Shown in pieces: positions 1-7,679 of a stretch of 64,000 nt of DNA; within the stretch, counting starts at the first letter, position 1; the number at the start of each line of letters is the position of its first letter. The DNA comes from Streptomyces antibioticus. GTDB taxonomy: Bacteria; Actinomycetota; Actinomycetes; Streptomycetales; Streptomycetaceae. Position numbers and translations under genes: made by a program. Where the stretch lies: the NCBI RefSeq assembly GCF_001514065.1, contig NZ_KQ948429.1, forward strand, positions 248,001 through 312,000, in the 5' to 3' direction. Under the pieces are notes generated by a model. That model was not told the origin of the DNA. It saw only the letters and a program-made list of their open reading frames with translations, and did not search any database.

Positions 1-1002
1 CGGCCGCCCCTCGGTCGTCGCGAGGTTCTCCGTCGTGTCGTCCGGCGAGCCCATCGTGATCATCGGCACCTCGGTCATGCCGTACCCGTGCGTGAGCTGG
101 ACGCCCATCTCGCGCACGACCGCGTGATAGACCTCCGGCGGCTTCGGCGCCCCGCCGCCCGCGAGGAGGCGGAGGGTGGGGATGACCGGGGTGCCGGGCT
201 GCTTGCGCTGCTCGGCCAGGAACATCGAGTAGAAAGCCGTGGACCCGCCCGCCACCGTGACCCCGTGCTTGCGGTATCCCTCCAGCGCGTCCGGCAGCGC
301 GAACTGCTCGAACATCACCGCCGGGAAGCCGTACAGCAGCAGCATCACCGTGTAGTCGGGGCCCGCTATATGGGCGTACGGGAAGGCCATCGAGCCCACG
401 TCGGCGGCGGTCAGACGCAGCGCGTGGGCGAGGCAGGAGCCGCCCGCTATCAGTGAACGGTCCGTGTGGAGGACGCCCTTGGGGTCGGAGGTCGTGCCCG
501 AGGTCCAGTAGATCCAGCGCACCGAGGTGCCCTCGGCGGGGGGCGCGGGGAGCACGCCCGGATCGCCGTCGGGGAGGTCGTCGTACGCCGTGAAGACGCC
601 CTTGGCGCCCAGCCGCCGGGCCATCGCCGGGTAGTCGAAGCCCCGCCACACTCCCGGTACGGCGAAGTACTCGGCCTGGGACTCGCGGAGCGCGAAGCCG
701 ACCTCGCGGTCGCGGTAGAAGGGGATGACCGGGGACTGGACGGCGCCGAGGCGGGCCAGGGCGAAGGAGAGCAGGGCCGTCTCGATGCGGGTGGGCAGCT
801 GCCAGGCGACGACCGTGCCGGGGCGGACGCCCATGCCGTACAGACCGGCCGCCACCCGCTCGGCACGCGCGCGGAGTTCGCCGAAGGTCAGGGTGCGGTC
901 GTCCTGGAGGAGAACCGGGCGGTCGGGGGTGAGGTCGGCGCGGCGGGCGACCAGGTCCCAGAGGGTGCGGGTGGAACTCAGGGAGTGCGGGCTCTCGTTC
1001 AC
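1..1002 (-). CDS. Acyl-CoA synthetase (class I adenylate-forming, FadD-like), 3' end off the left edge
   Basis: About 334 N-terminal residues are visible from a GTG start at 1002; the C-terminal part lies outside the window. The AMP-binding P-loop reads WTSGTTSDPKGV around residue 160, and the later HGYGMTEVPMI block is the adenylate-forming A5 motif. The family activates a carboxylic acid with ATP and joins it to CoA. The gene is divergent from the amidohydrolase at 1102, and the gap holds two palindromic operators, so it belongs to the catabolic regulon. Family membership is secure; the acid substrate is unknown. Confidence 0.88.
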   Translation of the reverse strand, partial: MNESPHSLSSTRTLWDLVARRADLTPDRPVLLQDDRTLTFGELRARAERVAAGLYGMGVRPGTVVAWQLPTRIETALLSFALARLGAVQSPVIPFYRDREVGFALRESQAEYFAVPGVWRGFDYPAMARRLGAKGVFTAYDDLPDGDPGVLPAPPAEGTSVRWIYWTSGTTSDPKGVLHTDRSLIAGGSCLAHALRLTAADVGSMAFPYAHIAGPDYTVMLLLYGFPAVMFEQFALPDALEGYRKHGVTVAGGSTAFYSMFLAEQRKQPGTPVIPTLRLLAGGGAPKPPEVYHAVVREMGVQLTHGYGMTEVPMITMGSPDDTTENLATTEGRP

Positions 1003-1019
1003 TGGTGCCCCCTGCTTGG

Positions 1020-1061
1020 CTGACGACTCGTCAGGTGACATGCTATCTGACGATCCATCAG
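1020..1061. promoter_or_regulatory. Paired 15-bp palindromic operators in a divergent promoter
   Basis: Two copies of the window-wide palindrome lie at 1020-1034 (CTGACGACTCGTCAG) and 1047-1061 (CTGACGATCCATCAG), 27 bp apart start to start. The second is flanked by CTAT/ATAG, so a TATCTG -10-like hexamer reads outward on both strands. This suits control of both the synthetase (minus) and the amidohydrolase (plus) by one TetR-type repressor dimer pair. The palindromes are seen directly; the regulator is inferred. Confidence 0.8.
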
Positions 1062-1101
1062 ATAGTGCCTGTCAGGTGAACACCGTCCGGCGGAGGGGAT
1101 C

Positions 1102-2310
1102 ATGCCGACCGAACTGCCCCGCATCATCAGCGTCGACGACCATGTGATCGAGCCCGCGCACCTCTTCGAGACCTGGCTGCCCGCCAAGTACCGCGACCGG
1201 GGGCCGCAGCCGCTCACCGCCGGGATCGGTGAACTCGCCTACGTGGGCGGCAAGTACCAGATCACGATGGACCCGGACGGCCCGCCCACCGACTGGTGGA
1301 TCTACGAGGACCTGAAGTTCCCCTACAAACGCAACATCGCCGCCGTCGGCTTCGACCGGGACGAGATGACCCTGGAGGGGATCACCCGGGAGGAGATGCG
1401 GCGCGGCTGCTGGGACCCGAAGGCGCGCCTCGCCGACATGGACCTCAACCATGTCGAGGCCAGCCTCTGCTTCCCCTCCTTCCCCCGCTTCTGCGGGCAG
1501 ACCTTCGCCGAGGCGCACGACAAGGAGGTCGCGCTGGCCTGTGTGCGCGCCTACAACGACTGGATGGTGGAGGAGTGGTGCGGCGGCAGCGGCGGGCGGC
1601 TCATCCCGCTGTGCCTGATCCCCTTGTGGGACATCGAGCTGGCGGTCGCGGAGATCCGGCGCAACGCCGCGCGGGGCGTGCGGGCCGTGACCTTCTCCGA
1701 GATCCCCACCTATCTCGGGCTGCCCTCCATCCACTCCGGCTACTGGGACCCGTTCTTCGCGGTCTGCCAGGAGACCGGCACGGTCGTCAACATGCACATC
1801 GGCAGCAGCTCCCAGATGCCGGCCGCCTCCCCCGACGCACCCCCCGCCGTCCAGGCCGCCCTCAGCTTCAACAACGCCATGGCCTCGATGATGGACTTCC
1901 TGTTCAGCGGCGTCCTGGTGAAGTTCCCGACGCTCAAACTGGCCTACAGCGAGGGCCAGATGGGCTGGATCCCGTACGCCCTGGAGCGCGCCGACGACGT
2001 CTGGGAGGAGCACCGCGCGTGGGGCGGGGTGCGCGGCACGATCCCCGAGCCGCCGTCGACGTACTACTACCGGCAGATCTACTGCTGCTTCTTCCGCGAC
2101 AAGCACGGGGTCGCCTCGCTGGACGTGGTGGGGCGGGACAACGCCACCTTCGAGACGGACTATCCACACGTCGACTCGACCTTCCCGCACACCAAGGAGG
2201 TCGCCCTCGACCATGTGAAGGGCCTCGACGACGAGACCGTCTACAAGCTGATGCGCGGCAACGCCATCCGCATGCTCGACCTGGACTTCGACAAAGACCT
2301 CGACATCTGA
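1102..2310 (+). CDS. Amidohydrolase_2-family metal-dependent hydrolase
   Basis: 402 aa. It opens with the ISVDDHVIEP block and has NMHIGSSS in the middle, EGQMGWIPYALERAD further on, and a terminal FETDYPHVDSTFP block. These are the metal-binding positions of the ACMSD-like amidohydrolase_2 family. Actinobacterial members cluster with acyl-CoA and ring-degradation genes, but individual reactions are mostly undefined. The stop overlaps the next acyl-CoA dehydrogenase start (TGATG), so the two are translationally coupled. A close paralogue lies at 39520-40761. The start is the first ATG after an AGGGG-rich stretch. Confidence 0.88.
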   Translation: MPTELPRIISVDDHVIEPAHLFETWLPAKYRDRGPQPLTAGIGELAYVGGKYQITMDPDGPPTDWWIYEDLKFPYKRNIAAVGFDRDEMTLEGITREEMRRGCWDPKARLADMDLNHVEASLCFPSFPRFCGQTFAEAHDKEVALACVRAYNDWMVEEWCGGSGGRLIPLCLIPLWDIELAVAEIRRNAARGVRAVTFSEIPTYLGLPSIHSGYWDPFFAVCQETGTVVNMHIGSSSQMPAASPDAPPAVQAALSFNNAMASMMDFLFSGVLVKFPTLKLAYSEGQMGWIPYALERADDVWEEHRAWGGVRGTIPEPPSTYYYRQIYCCFFRDKHGVASLDVVGRDNATFETDYPHVDSTFPHTKEVALDHVKGLDDETVYKLMRGNAIRMLDLDFDKDLDI

Positions 2311-3443
2311 TGGACCTGTCGCACACCGCCGAAGAGGAGGAGTTCCGGGCGGAGTTGCGGGGGTGGCTGGGCACCGTACTGCCCACACTGCCGCCCACGC
2401 CGTCCCCCGACGACTGGCCGGGGCGCCGCGCGTACGACATGGGCTGGCAGCGGAAGCTGTACGACGCCGGGTACGCGGACGTGCACTGGGACGCCTCACC
2501 GACCCTGCGGCTGATCTTCCTGGAGGAGACCGAGAAGGCCGGCGCGCCCTATGTGGGCGCCGGCTTCGTCGGGCTGCTGCACGCCGGGCCGACCATAGCC
2601 GCCGAGGGCACGGAGGAGCAGCGGGCGCGCTGGCTGCCGCCGATCCTGCGCGGGGACGAGGTGTGGTGCCAGGGGTTCAGTGAGCCCGACGCCGGTTCCG
2701 ACCTCGCGGCGCTGCGCACGCGCGCGTGGCGCGACGGCGACGACTACGTGGTCAGCGGCTCCAAGATCTGGACCTCGCACGCCGAAGTCGCCGACTGGTG
2801 CGAGCTGTTGGTGCGGACGGACGCGACGGCGCCGAAGCATCGCGGGATCACCTGGCTCGCGATGCCCATGGACGCGCCGGGCATCACCGTACGGCCGTTG
2901 CGGACCCTCGCCGGGTCCGCCGAGTTCGCCGAGGTGTTCCTCGACGAGGTGCGGGTGCCGGTCGGCAACCGGGTCGGGGACGAGAACGACGGCTGGCGCG
3001 TGACCATGGTGACGCTGTCCTTCGAACGCGGCACGGCCTTCGTGGGCGAGGTCGTCGCCTGCCGCCGTGTGCTGCGCGAACTCGCCGCGGAGGCACGGAA
3101 GAACGGGCGCTGGGATGATCCGGCGCTCAGGCGGCGCCTGGGGGGCCTCAACGCCGAGTTCCGGGCGTTGTGGCGGCTCACGCAGTGGAATGTGAGCGAG
3201 GCGGAGGCGCGGGGCGGGGGGCCGGGGGTCGGGGGGTCGGTCTTCAAGTTGCGGTACTCGCAGGCGCGGCAGGAGTTGTACGACGCGGCGGCGGAGGTGC
3301 TGGGGGAGGGGGCGTTGGATCTGGGGGCGCCCTGGGTGGTGGAGCGGTTGTCGTCGTTGTCGTACACCATCGCCGCCGGGACCTCGCAGATTCAGCGGAA
3401 CATCGTGGCTGAGCGGATGCTCGGGTTGCCGAAGGGGAGGTGA
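2310..3443 (+). CDS. Acyl-CoA dehydrogenase (large subunit type)
   Basis: 377 aa; the ATG at 2310 overlaps the preceding TGA. It carries the acyl-CoA dehydrogenase signature CQGFSEPDAGSDLA with the KIWTSHAE block after it, and the C-terminal AAGTSQIQRNIVAERMLGLP typical of FAD-dependent members. It oxidises the alpha-beta bond of an acyl-CoA. A second, shorter ACAD begins 4 nt after its stop; this resembles the paired FadE subunits that form heterotetramers in mycobacterial steroid degradation. The heteromer is inference from gene order and size. Confidence 0.92.
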   Translation: MDLSHTAEEEEFRAELRGWLGTVLPTLPPTPSPDDWPGRRAYDMGWQRKLYDAGYADVHWDASPTLRLIFLEETEKAGAPYVGAGFVGLLHAGPTIAAEGTEEQRARWLPPILRGDEVWCQGFSEPDAGSDLAALRTRAWRDGDDYVVSGSKIWTSHAEVADWCELLVRTDATAPKHRGITWLAMPMDAPGITVRPLRTLAGSAEFAEVFLDEVRVPVGNRVGDENDGWRVTMVTLSFERGTAFVGEVVACRRVLRELAAEARKNGRWDDPALRRRLGGLNAEFRALWRLTQWNVSEAEARGGGPGVGGSVFKLRYSQARQELYDAAAEVLGEGALDLGAPWVVERLSSLSYTIAAGTSQIQRNIVAERMLGLPKGR

Positions 3444-3447
3444 GGGG

Positions 3448-4338
3448 GTGCGGTTTCAACTGACGGAGGAGCAAAGGGCTTTGCGCGATGCGGTGCGAGC
3501 CACGGTTCGTCGTCGGGCGGCTGCGGGTGCGTGGGGGCTGGTCGCGCAGTTCCCCGCGCCCCTTGGCGGCGATGCCCAGCCCGGCATTGATCGGGGGCTG
3601 TGGGGGGCCCTTGGACAGCTTGGGTTCTTTTCTCTGCGGTTGGCTGAAGCGGAGGGAGGGGCCGGATTGGGGCTTCCCGAAGCTGTGTTGGCGTTTGAAG
3701 AGGCTGGGCGGGCGTTGGTGGCCGGGCCGCTCGTCGCCACGCATCTTGCCGCCGGGGTCGTGCCCGGGGCGGATCGCGGTGAGGTGGTGGTGGCTGCCGC
3801 GAGCGGGCGGATCGTGGAGTGGATGGACGAGGCCGATGTCGTGATGGCGGGGGCCGAGGGGGCAGTGCCCTTGCGGTCCGTGGACCCGTTGACGCCGCTG
3901 CACCGGGTGCCCGCACCGGCGCCCACCGATCCCGTCGCCGTCCTGCTCACCGCCGCCGAGCAGCTCGGGACCGCCACGCGCGCGTGCCAGCTGGCGGTGC
4001 AACACGCCCGGACCCGTGAGCAGTTCGGGCAGCCGATCGGGGCGTTCCAGGCCGTCAAGCATCTGTGCGCGGAGCAGCTGGTGCGGGTCGAGGTGGCCCG
4101 GGCGGCGGTGTACGCGGCGGCCGTGACAGCGGACCCGGCCGACATCGCGGCGGCCCGCCTGCTCGCCGACGAGGCCGCCGTGCGCGGCGCCCGCGACTGC
4201 CTCCAGGTGCACGGCGGCATGGGCTTCACCTGGGAGTCCGAGGTGCATCTGCTGCTGAAGCGGGCGTGGGTGCGGGCGCAGCGTGGCGGCGGTCGTACGG
4301 AGAGTGAGGAGCTGCTCGCGGCCGAGCTGACGGCCTGA
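3448..4338 (+). CDS. Short acyl-CoA dehydrogenase with an in-frame repeat insertion
   Basis: 296 aa from GTG 3448. It starts FQLTEEQRALRDAVRA like many FadE proteins and ends with VHGGMGFTWESEVHLLLKRA, so both ends are family-typical. It is shorter than a normal ACAD (about 380 aa), as in the small partner of paired FadE enzymes. Residues about 23-47 (AAAGAWGLVAQFPAPLGGD region) do not look like ACAD sequence: they are the translation of an interspersed repeat also found at 7593 and 43677. The reading frame stays open through it. Whether the protein still folds or pairs with the upstream ACAD is unknown. Confidence 0.82.
   Translation: MRFQLTEEQRALRDAVRATVRRRAAAGAWGLVAQFPAPLGGDAQPGIDRGLWGALGQLGFFSLRLAEAEGGAGLGLPEAVLAFEEAGRALVAGPLVATHLAAGVVPGADRGEVVVAAASGRIVEWMDEADVVMAGAEGAVPLRSVDPLTPLHRVPAPAPTDPVAVLLTAAEQLGTATRACQLAVQHARTREQFGQPIGAFQAVKHLCAEQLVRVEVARAAVYAAAVTADPADIAAARLLADEAAVRGARDCLQVHGGMGFTWESEVHLLLKRAWVRAQRGGGRTESEELLAAELTA
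3517..3588 (+). repeat. Interspersed Streptomyces repeat, copy 1 (inside a coding sequence)
   Basis: The core at 3522-3563 is identical over 42 nt to the copy at 43677-43718, and similarity to the copy at 7593 continues to about 3588. The hallmark is CTGGTCGCGCAGTTCCCCGC. Such elements are common between Streptomyces genes; here the copy lies within an acyl-CoA dehydrogenase gene and adds about 25 codons in frame. Confidence 0.85.
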
Positions 4339-4831
4339 CAGGGCCTGGTCTGCGGAGCCGTCGAGGCCCGGCCCGGAAATGTCGCGGACTGTGGCATACC
4401 GGAATCACGGAGCGTTGATATCGGGTTGTGTCCTATGCGTGACCCGTCACGGCCTGGAGTCGGTGTCCCGCTCCGGTACCTTCTGTGGGATGCGAGTGGT
4501 TCCGAGCACTAGCCGTGCCGGTGTTGCCTCCGAGGCGGCTCCGGACGAGGCGGTGCGCGCCGCTTCTCGCCGGGTGGGAGGGCCCTCGGCCCCCGCCTGT
4601 TCGACTCCCCGCAGCGAGCGTCGCACAGTATGCCGCACGCGTACTCCTTCGCGCTGGAATATGCCCGAAGCGCTTGTTGGGGTGACTGTACGTCAACCAT
4701 GCTGTCTCGTAAGGGACTCACGTTCCGTGACCCCCGCTTTGGCCGTTGTTCTGGCCATGCAAAAAATGGCTACGATCGTGGCCCTCGTGAGGCGCGAGGC
4801 TATTCGTCTGCCGGTTCGGATGGTGTGAGCG
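4339..4831. other. Intergenic stretch without a supported gene
   Basis: About 490 nt of lower GC than its surroundings. Small ORFs run on both strands, but none has convincing codon bias, a ribosome site or a recognisable product. A possible promoter for the ATP-binding gene is TTGTTC at 4746-4751 and TACGAT at 4771-4776; the 19-bp spacing makes it weak. The region probably holds the regulatory leader of the next gene. Confidence 0.5.
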
Positions 4832-5320
4832 GTGCAGGTGCTTCAAGTGCAGCTGGAGATCCGGCCCGACCCCGCTGAGGTGGGACGAGCCCGCAGGTGG
4901 GCTCGGTCGCGGCTCGCCGGGTCCGGCATAGGGGCCGACGAGGCGCTTGCCGAGACCCTGATCCTGCTCGTGTCCGAACTGGTCACCAACGCCGTGGTGC
5001 ACACCGGCTGTCCGGCCGTGCTCCGGCTGTCGCTGCCCGGTGCCACGACCGGGGAGGCCACCGTCCGTCTGGAGGTGGCCGACACCAGCAGCTGTGCTCC
5101 GGTGCCGCGTTGCGTCGACGGGGACGCCACGGGTGGCCGGGGGCTCGCCCTGGTCGACGGCCTCGCCGACCGCTGGGGCTGGAGCCCCGAGGGTGCCGGC
5201 AAGCGCATCTGGTGCGAACTCGACCGGTCCGCGCAGGACGACCGCGCGTCCGCGCCCGCCTTCACGGGCGGGACTTCGGCGTTCGAGGGCTACGAAGGCT
5301 TCGCGTACGAGGCGGTGTGA
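4832..5320 (+). CDS. HATPase_c-type ATP-binding regulatory protein (RsbW/anti-sigma-like)
   Basis: 162 aa from GTG 4832. It has the GHKL N box (SELVTNAVVHT, residues about 48-58), an ADTSS G1-like segment and GGRGLALVDGLADRWG as the G2 region. It is a stand-alone ATPase domain of the RsbW/SpoIIAB kind, which is abundant in Streptomyces and usually regulates sigma factors or acts as an anti-sigma kinase. No anti-sigma-antagonist partner lies beside it, so its target is unknown. It is not linked to the palindrome regulon. Confidence 0.82.
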   Translation: MQVLQVQLEIRPDPAEVGRARRWARSRLAGSGIGADEALAETLILLVSELVTNAVVHTGCPAVLRLSLPGATTGEATVRLEVADTSSCAPVPRCVDGDATGGRGLALVDGLADRWGWSPEGAGKRIWCELDRSAQDDRASAPAFTGGTSAFEGYEGFAYEAV

Positions 5321-5606
5321 GGGGCCGCGTGGTCGGTGCACGGCAGCAGAGCGCTGCGGTCGTCTCCTCCGGGTGAGGGGTGGTGCGCCGTGACGTGCTT
5401 CCGTGCGCGCCCGTGACAAATGCGGACTTAAGTAATGAAACCCCTGGCCGGTGTTGACGCCGCGTGTTCACCTGCTCACGCTTGTGGTCAGCGATTCGCC
5501 GCGAGGGGACGACGAGGGTTTCGGTGACGGGAGCCCTTGCCGAGTGTGGGTCGTTGATTCGGCGTCGGTTCCCTCGGGGCCCGGGAACCGGGGCGGGTAC
5601 GCCGGA
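5321..5606. other. Intergenic stretch between convergent genes
   Basis: Nothing gene-like was found on either strand. It ends in the bidirectional terminator at 5607-5641. Overlapping ORFs on the plus strand are antisense shadows of the cyclase gene. Confidence 0.5.
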
Positions 5607-5641
5607 GCCGGACGGCGGCGCATGCGATGCCGCCGTCCGGC
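5607..5641. terminator. Bidirectional hairpin terminator
   Basis: A perfect 13-bp stem (GCCGGACGGCGGC at 5607-5619, its complement at 5629-5641) with a 9-nt loop. It sits 4 nt beyond the stop of the minus-strand cyclase gene and downstream of the plus-strand ATPase gene, so it can end both transcripts. Confidence 0.85.
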
Positions 5642-5645
5642 CACC

Positions 5646-6572
5646 TCACAGGACGGCGACCGGTGCCACGGGAGTTCCCGTCGCGCCGGTGAACGGCTCC
5701 GGCATCGCCGACAGCAGGAACGCGTAGCGGCCCGCTTCTCCACAGGCTGTGGACAACTCTTCGAGATTCCAGTTCTGGCCCTGGAGCATTCCCATCTCCA
5801 CCAGGTCCAGGGCGTGCACGGGCAGCCACAGGTCCTCGACCTCGGGCGGAAACACCTCGAACGTCAGGGTGTCGTTCGCGACCGCCGCGACGTCGCGCGC
5901 GTGGAACCACTCCGGCGTACGGACCGACAGGCCGGGCGACGGATAGCCGTACGCGTGCTTGTCGCCCGTGAGCAGTACCTGTATCTGCCCCGTCCGTACG
6001 AGCACGATGTCGCCGGCCCGCACGCGCGTGCCCGCGAGTTCCTCGGCCGCCTCCAGGTCCTCCGGGGTGACCGCGTGGCCACCGTCGAGCCGGGCGACGC
6101 CACGCGCGCGTGCCACGTCCAGGAGCACCCCGCGCGAGACGATGTGCCGCGCCTTGTCGATGCCGCTGAACTGCGCGCCGCCGTGCGCGGTGACGGTGTC
6201 GGCCGGGCGGCCGTTGTAGAGCCTCCCCGAGTGCGAGACGTGCGGGAGCGCGTCCCAGTGGGTGGCCGCCTGGAGGCCCATCGTCACGGCGTCGTCGCTG
6301 CACGCCACCGTGCCCGGGCCGAAGATCTCCTGGTTGATCTGCACCATGGCGTGCAGCGGGTTCACCCGGCCCGGGATCATGCCGGTCTGCACGCCGTCCT
6401 GTTGGAGCGGCAGGGCGAGGGGAACGCGGCGACCTGTCCTGACCTCGGCGGCGGCCTGCCGCACCACCTCGTCGGTGATCAGGTTGAGGGTGCCGATCTC
6501 GTCGTCGGCGCCCCAACGCCCCCAGTTGTTCACGCGCTTGGCGATCTCGTGGAACTCGGCCGGCAATGTCAT
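5646..6572 (-). CDS. Cyclase-family protein (kynurenine formamidase-like hydrolase)
   Basis: 308 aa. The block QAATHWDALPH (around residue 105) matches the HxGTHxDxPxH-type metal motif of the cyclase family (PF04199), and TLNLITDE near the N-terminus is typical of its bacterial members. These metalloenzymes hydrolyse amides, lactones or enols; the substrate cannot be told. The gene is divergent from an SDR gene, with an operator and promoter signals in the 85-nt gap. It ends at a strong terminator. Confidence 0.85.
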   Translation of the reverse strand: MTLPAEFHEIAKRVNNWGRWGADDEIGTLNLITDEVVRQAAAEVRTGRRVPLALPLQQDGVQTGMIPGRVNPLHAMVQINQEIFGPGTVACSDDAVTMGLQAATHWDALPHVSHSGRLYNGRPADTVTAHGGAQFSGIDKARHIVSRGVLLDVARARGVARLDGGHAVTPEDLEAAEELAGTRVRAGDIVLVRTGQIQVLLTGDKHAYGYPSPGLSVRTPEWFHARDVAAVANDTLTFEVFPPEVEDLWLPVHALDLVEMGMLQGQNWNLEELSTACGEAGRYAFLLSAMPEPFTGATGTPVAPVAVL

Positions 6573-6614
6573 CGGCGCTCCCCAGGGGCTTGTCTCCGGG
6601 TATCTGACGGGTCA

Positions 6615-6635
6615 TAAAATCTAACGGTCCGTCAG
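6615..6635. promoter_or_regulatory. Operator fused to a -10 element, cyclase/SDR divergent promoter
   Basis: The palindrome CTAACGGTCCGTCAG lies at 6621-6635, directly after the plus-strand -10-like TAAAAT at 6615-6620. A further half site, CTGACG, lies at 6604-6609. The position suits joint control of the cyclase gene (minus) and the SDR/ACAD/ADH operon (plus). Confidence 0.7.
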
Positions 6636-6657
6636 AAACCGCGGGAAGGGGCCGGTC

Positions 6658-7572
6658 GTGGGGAACTTCTTGGCAGGCAAGGTCGTCGCCGTGACGGGGG
6701 CGGGGCGCGGGATCGGACGGGCGGTGGCGATCGCGGCCGCGGCCGAGGGGGCGCGGGTCGTCGTCAACGACTACGGGGTGTCCGTGGACGGGTCCTCACC
6801 GACGAGCGAGGTCGCCGAAGCGGTCGTCAAGGAGATCGTCGCGACGGGGGGTGAGGCCGTCGCGGTGGCCGACGACGTGTCCACGATGGCGGGCGGGCAG
6901 CGGATCGTCGACGTGGCCCTGTCGTCGTACGGGCGCCTCGACGGCGTCGTGTGCGTCGCCGGGATCCTGCGCGAGCGGATGCTGTTCAACATGACCGAGG
7001 AGGAGTGGGACTCGGTCGTCGCCACGCATCTGAAGGGGACGTTCACCCTGTTCCGCGCGGCATCGGCGGTGATGCGGAAGCAGCGGGGCGGGACGCTGAT
7101 CGGGTTCACCAGCGGGAACCACCAGGGGTCCGTGTCGCAGGCGAACTACAGCGCGGCGAAGGGCGGGATCATCTCGCTGGTCCGGAGTGCCGCGTTGGGG
7201 TTGCACAAGTACGGGGTGACGGCGAACGCGGTGGCGCCCGTCGCCCGTACCCGGATGTCCGCCGGGGTTCCCATGGAACTGGCGGAGATCGGGGAGCCGG
7301 AGGACGTGGCCGCGCTGGTGGTGTACCTGCTGTCGGACCGGGCTCGGGAGGGCGGGGTCACCGGGCAGGTGTACACGATCGCGGGGGCGAAGCTGGCGGT
7401 TTGGGCTCAGCCGCGGGAGCTGCGCGCGGCGTATGCGGTGGGTGGGTGGACGCCGGAGGCGATTGCGGAGTTCTTGCCGGGGGCGGTGGGGGTGGATGCG
7501 ATGCCGATGCTGGCCCAGGTGGCGGCGATGGAGGAGGCGGCGCGGGGTGGGGCTCGGCCTAACGCCCAATAG
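6658..7572 (+). CDS. Short-chain dehydrogenase (17beta-HSD4/MFE-like)
   Basis: 304 aa from GTG 6658. The cofactor motif is VTGAGRGIGRAV near residue 13, NDYGV follows the second strand, and the active-site block is NYSAAKGGI (YxxxK). The NDYG signature and the C-terminal extension beyond 250 aa recall the dehydrogenase domain of peroxisomal multifunctional enzyme type 2, which acts on 3-hydroxyacyl-CoA or hydroxysteroids. It starts the plus-strand unit that continues with ACAD and zinc alcohol dehydrogenase genes. The exact substrate is unknown. Confidence 0.88.
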   Translation: MGNFLAGKVVAVTGAGRGIGRAVAIAAAAEGARVVVNDYGVSVDGSSPTSEVAEAVVKEIVATGGEAVAVADDVSTMAGGQRIVDVALSSYGRLDGVVCVAGILRERMLFNMTEEEWDSVVATHLKGTFTLFRAASAVMRKQRGGTLIGFTSGNHQGSVSQANYSAAKGGIISLVRSAALGLHKYGVTANAVAPVARTRMSAGVPMELAEIGEPEDVAALVVYLLSDRAREGGVTGQVYTIAGAKLAVWAQPRELRAAYAVGGWTPEAIAEFLPGAVGVDAMPMLAQVAAMEEAARGGARPNAQ

Positions 7573-7592
7573 CTCGGTGGGAGTTGTGGTGT

Positions 7593-7665
7593 GGCGGCTG
7601 CGGGTTCGTTGTGGCTGGTCGCGCAGTTCCCCGCGCCCCTTAGGGGCATCTCCATCCCCGGCGTT
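7593..7665 (+). repeat. Interspersed Streptomyces repeat, copy 2 (intergenic)
   Basis: It lies in the 107-nt gap between the SDR and ACAD genes and shares the CTGGTCGCGCAGTTCCCCGC core with copies 1 and 3. This copy ends in a small palindrome, GCCCCTTAGGGGC, that can form a 5-bp stem. It does not obviously disrupt the operon, and the next gene follows its own GAAAGGAGAGG ribosome site. Confidence 0.85.
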
Positions 7666-7679
7666 GAAAGGAGAGGTTC

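Noticed and set aside
4607-4625. tRNA T-arm-like sequence TTCGACTCCCC
   Set aside because: No acceptor, D or anticodon stems can be formed around it.
4379-4828. Plus-strand ORF of 149 codons before the ATP-binding gene
   Set aside because: The translation is unlike any protein I know, third-position GC falls in its second half, and no ribosome site precedes it. A stop separates it from the in-frame ATPase gene.
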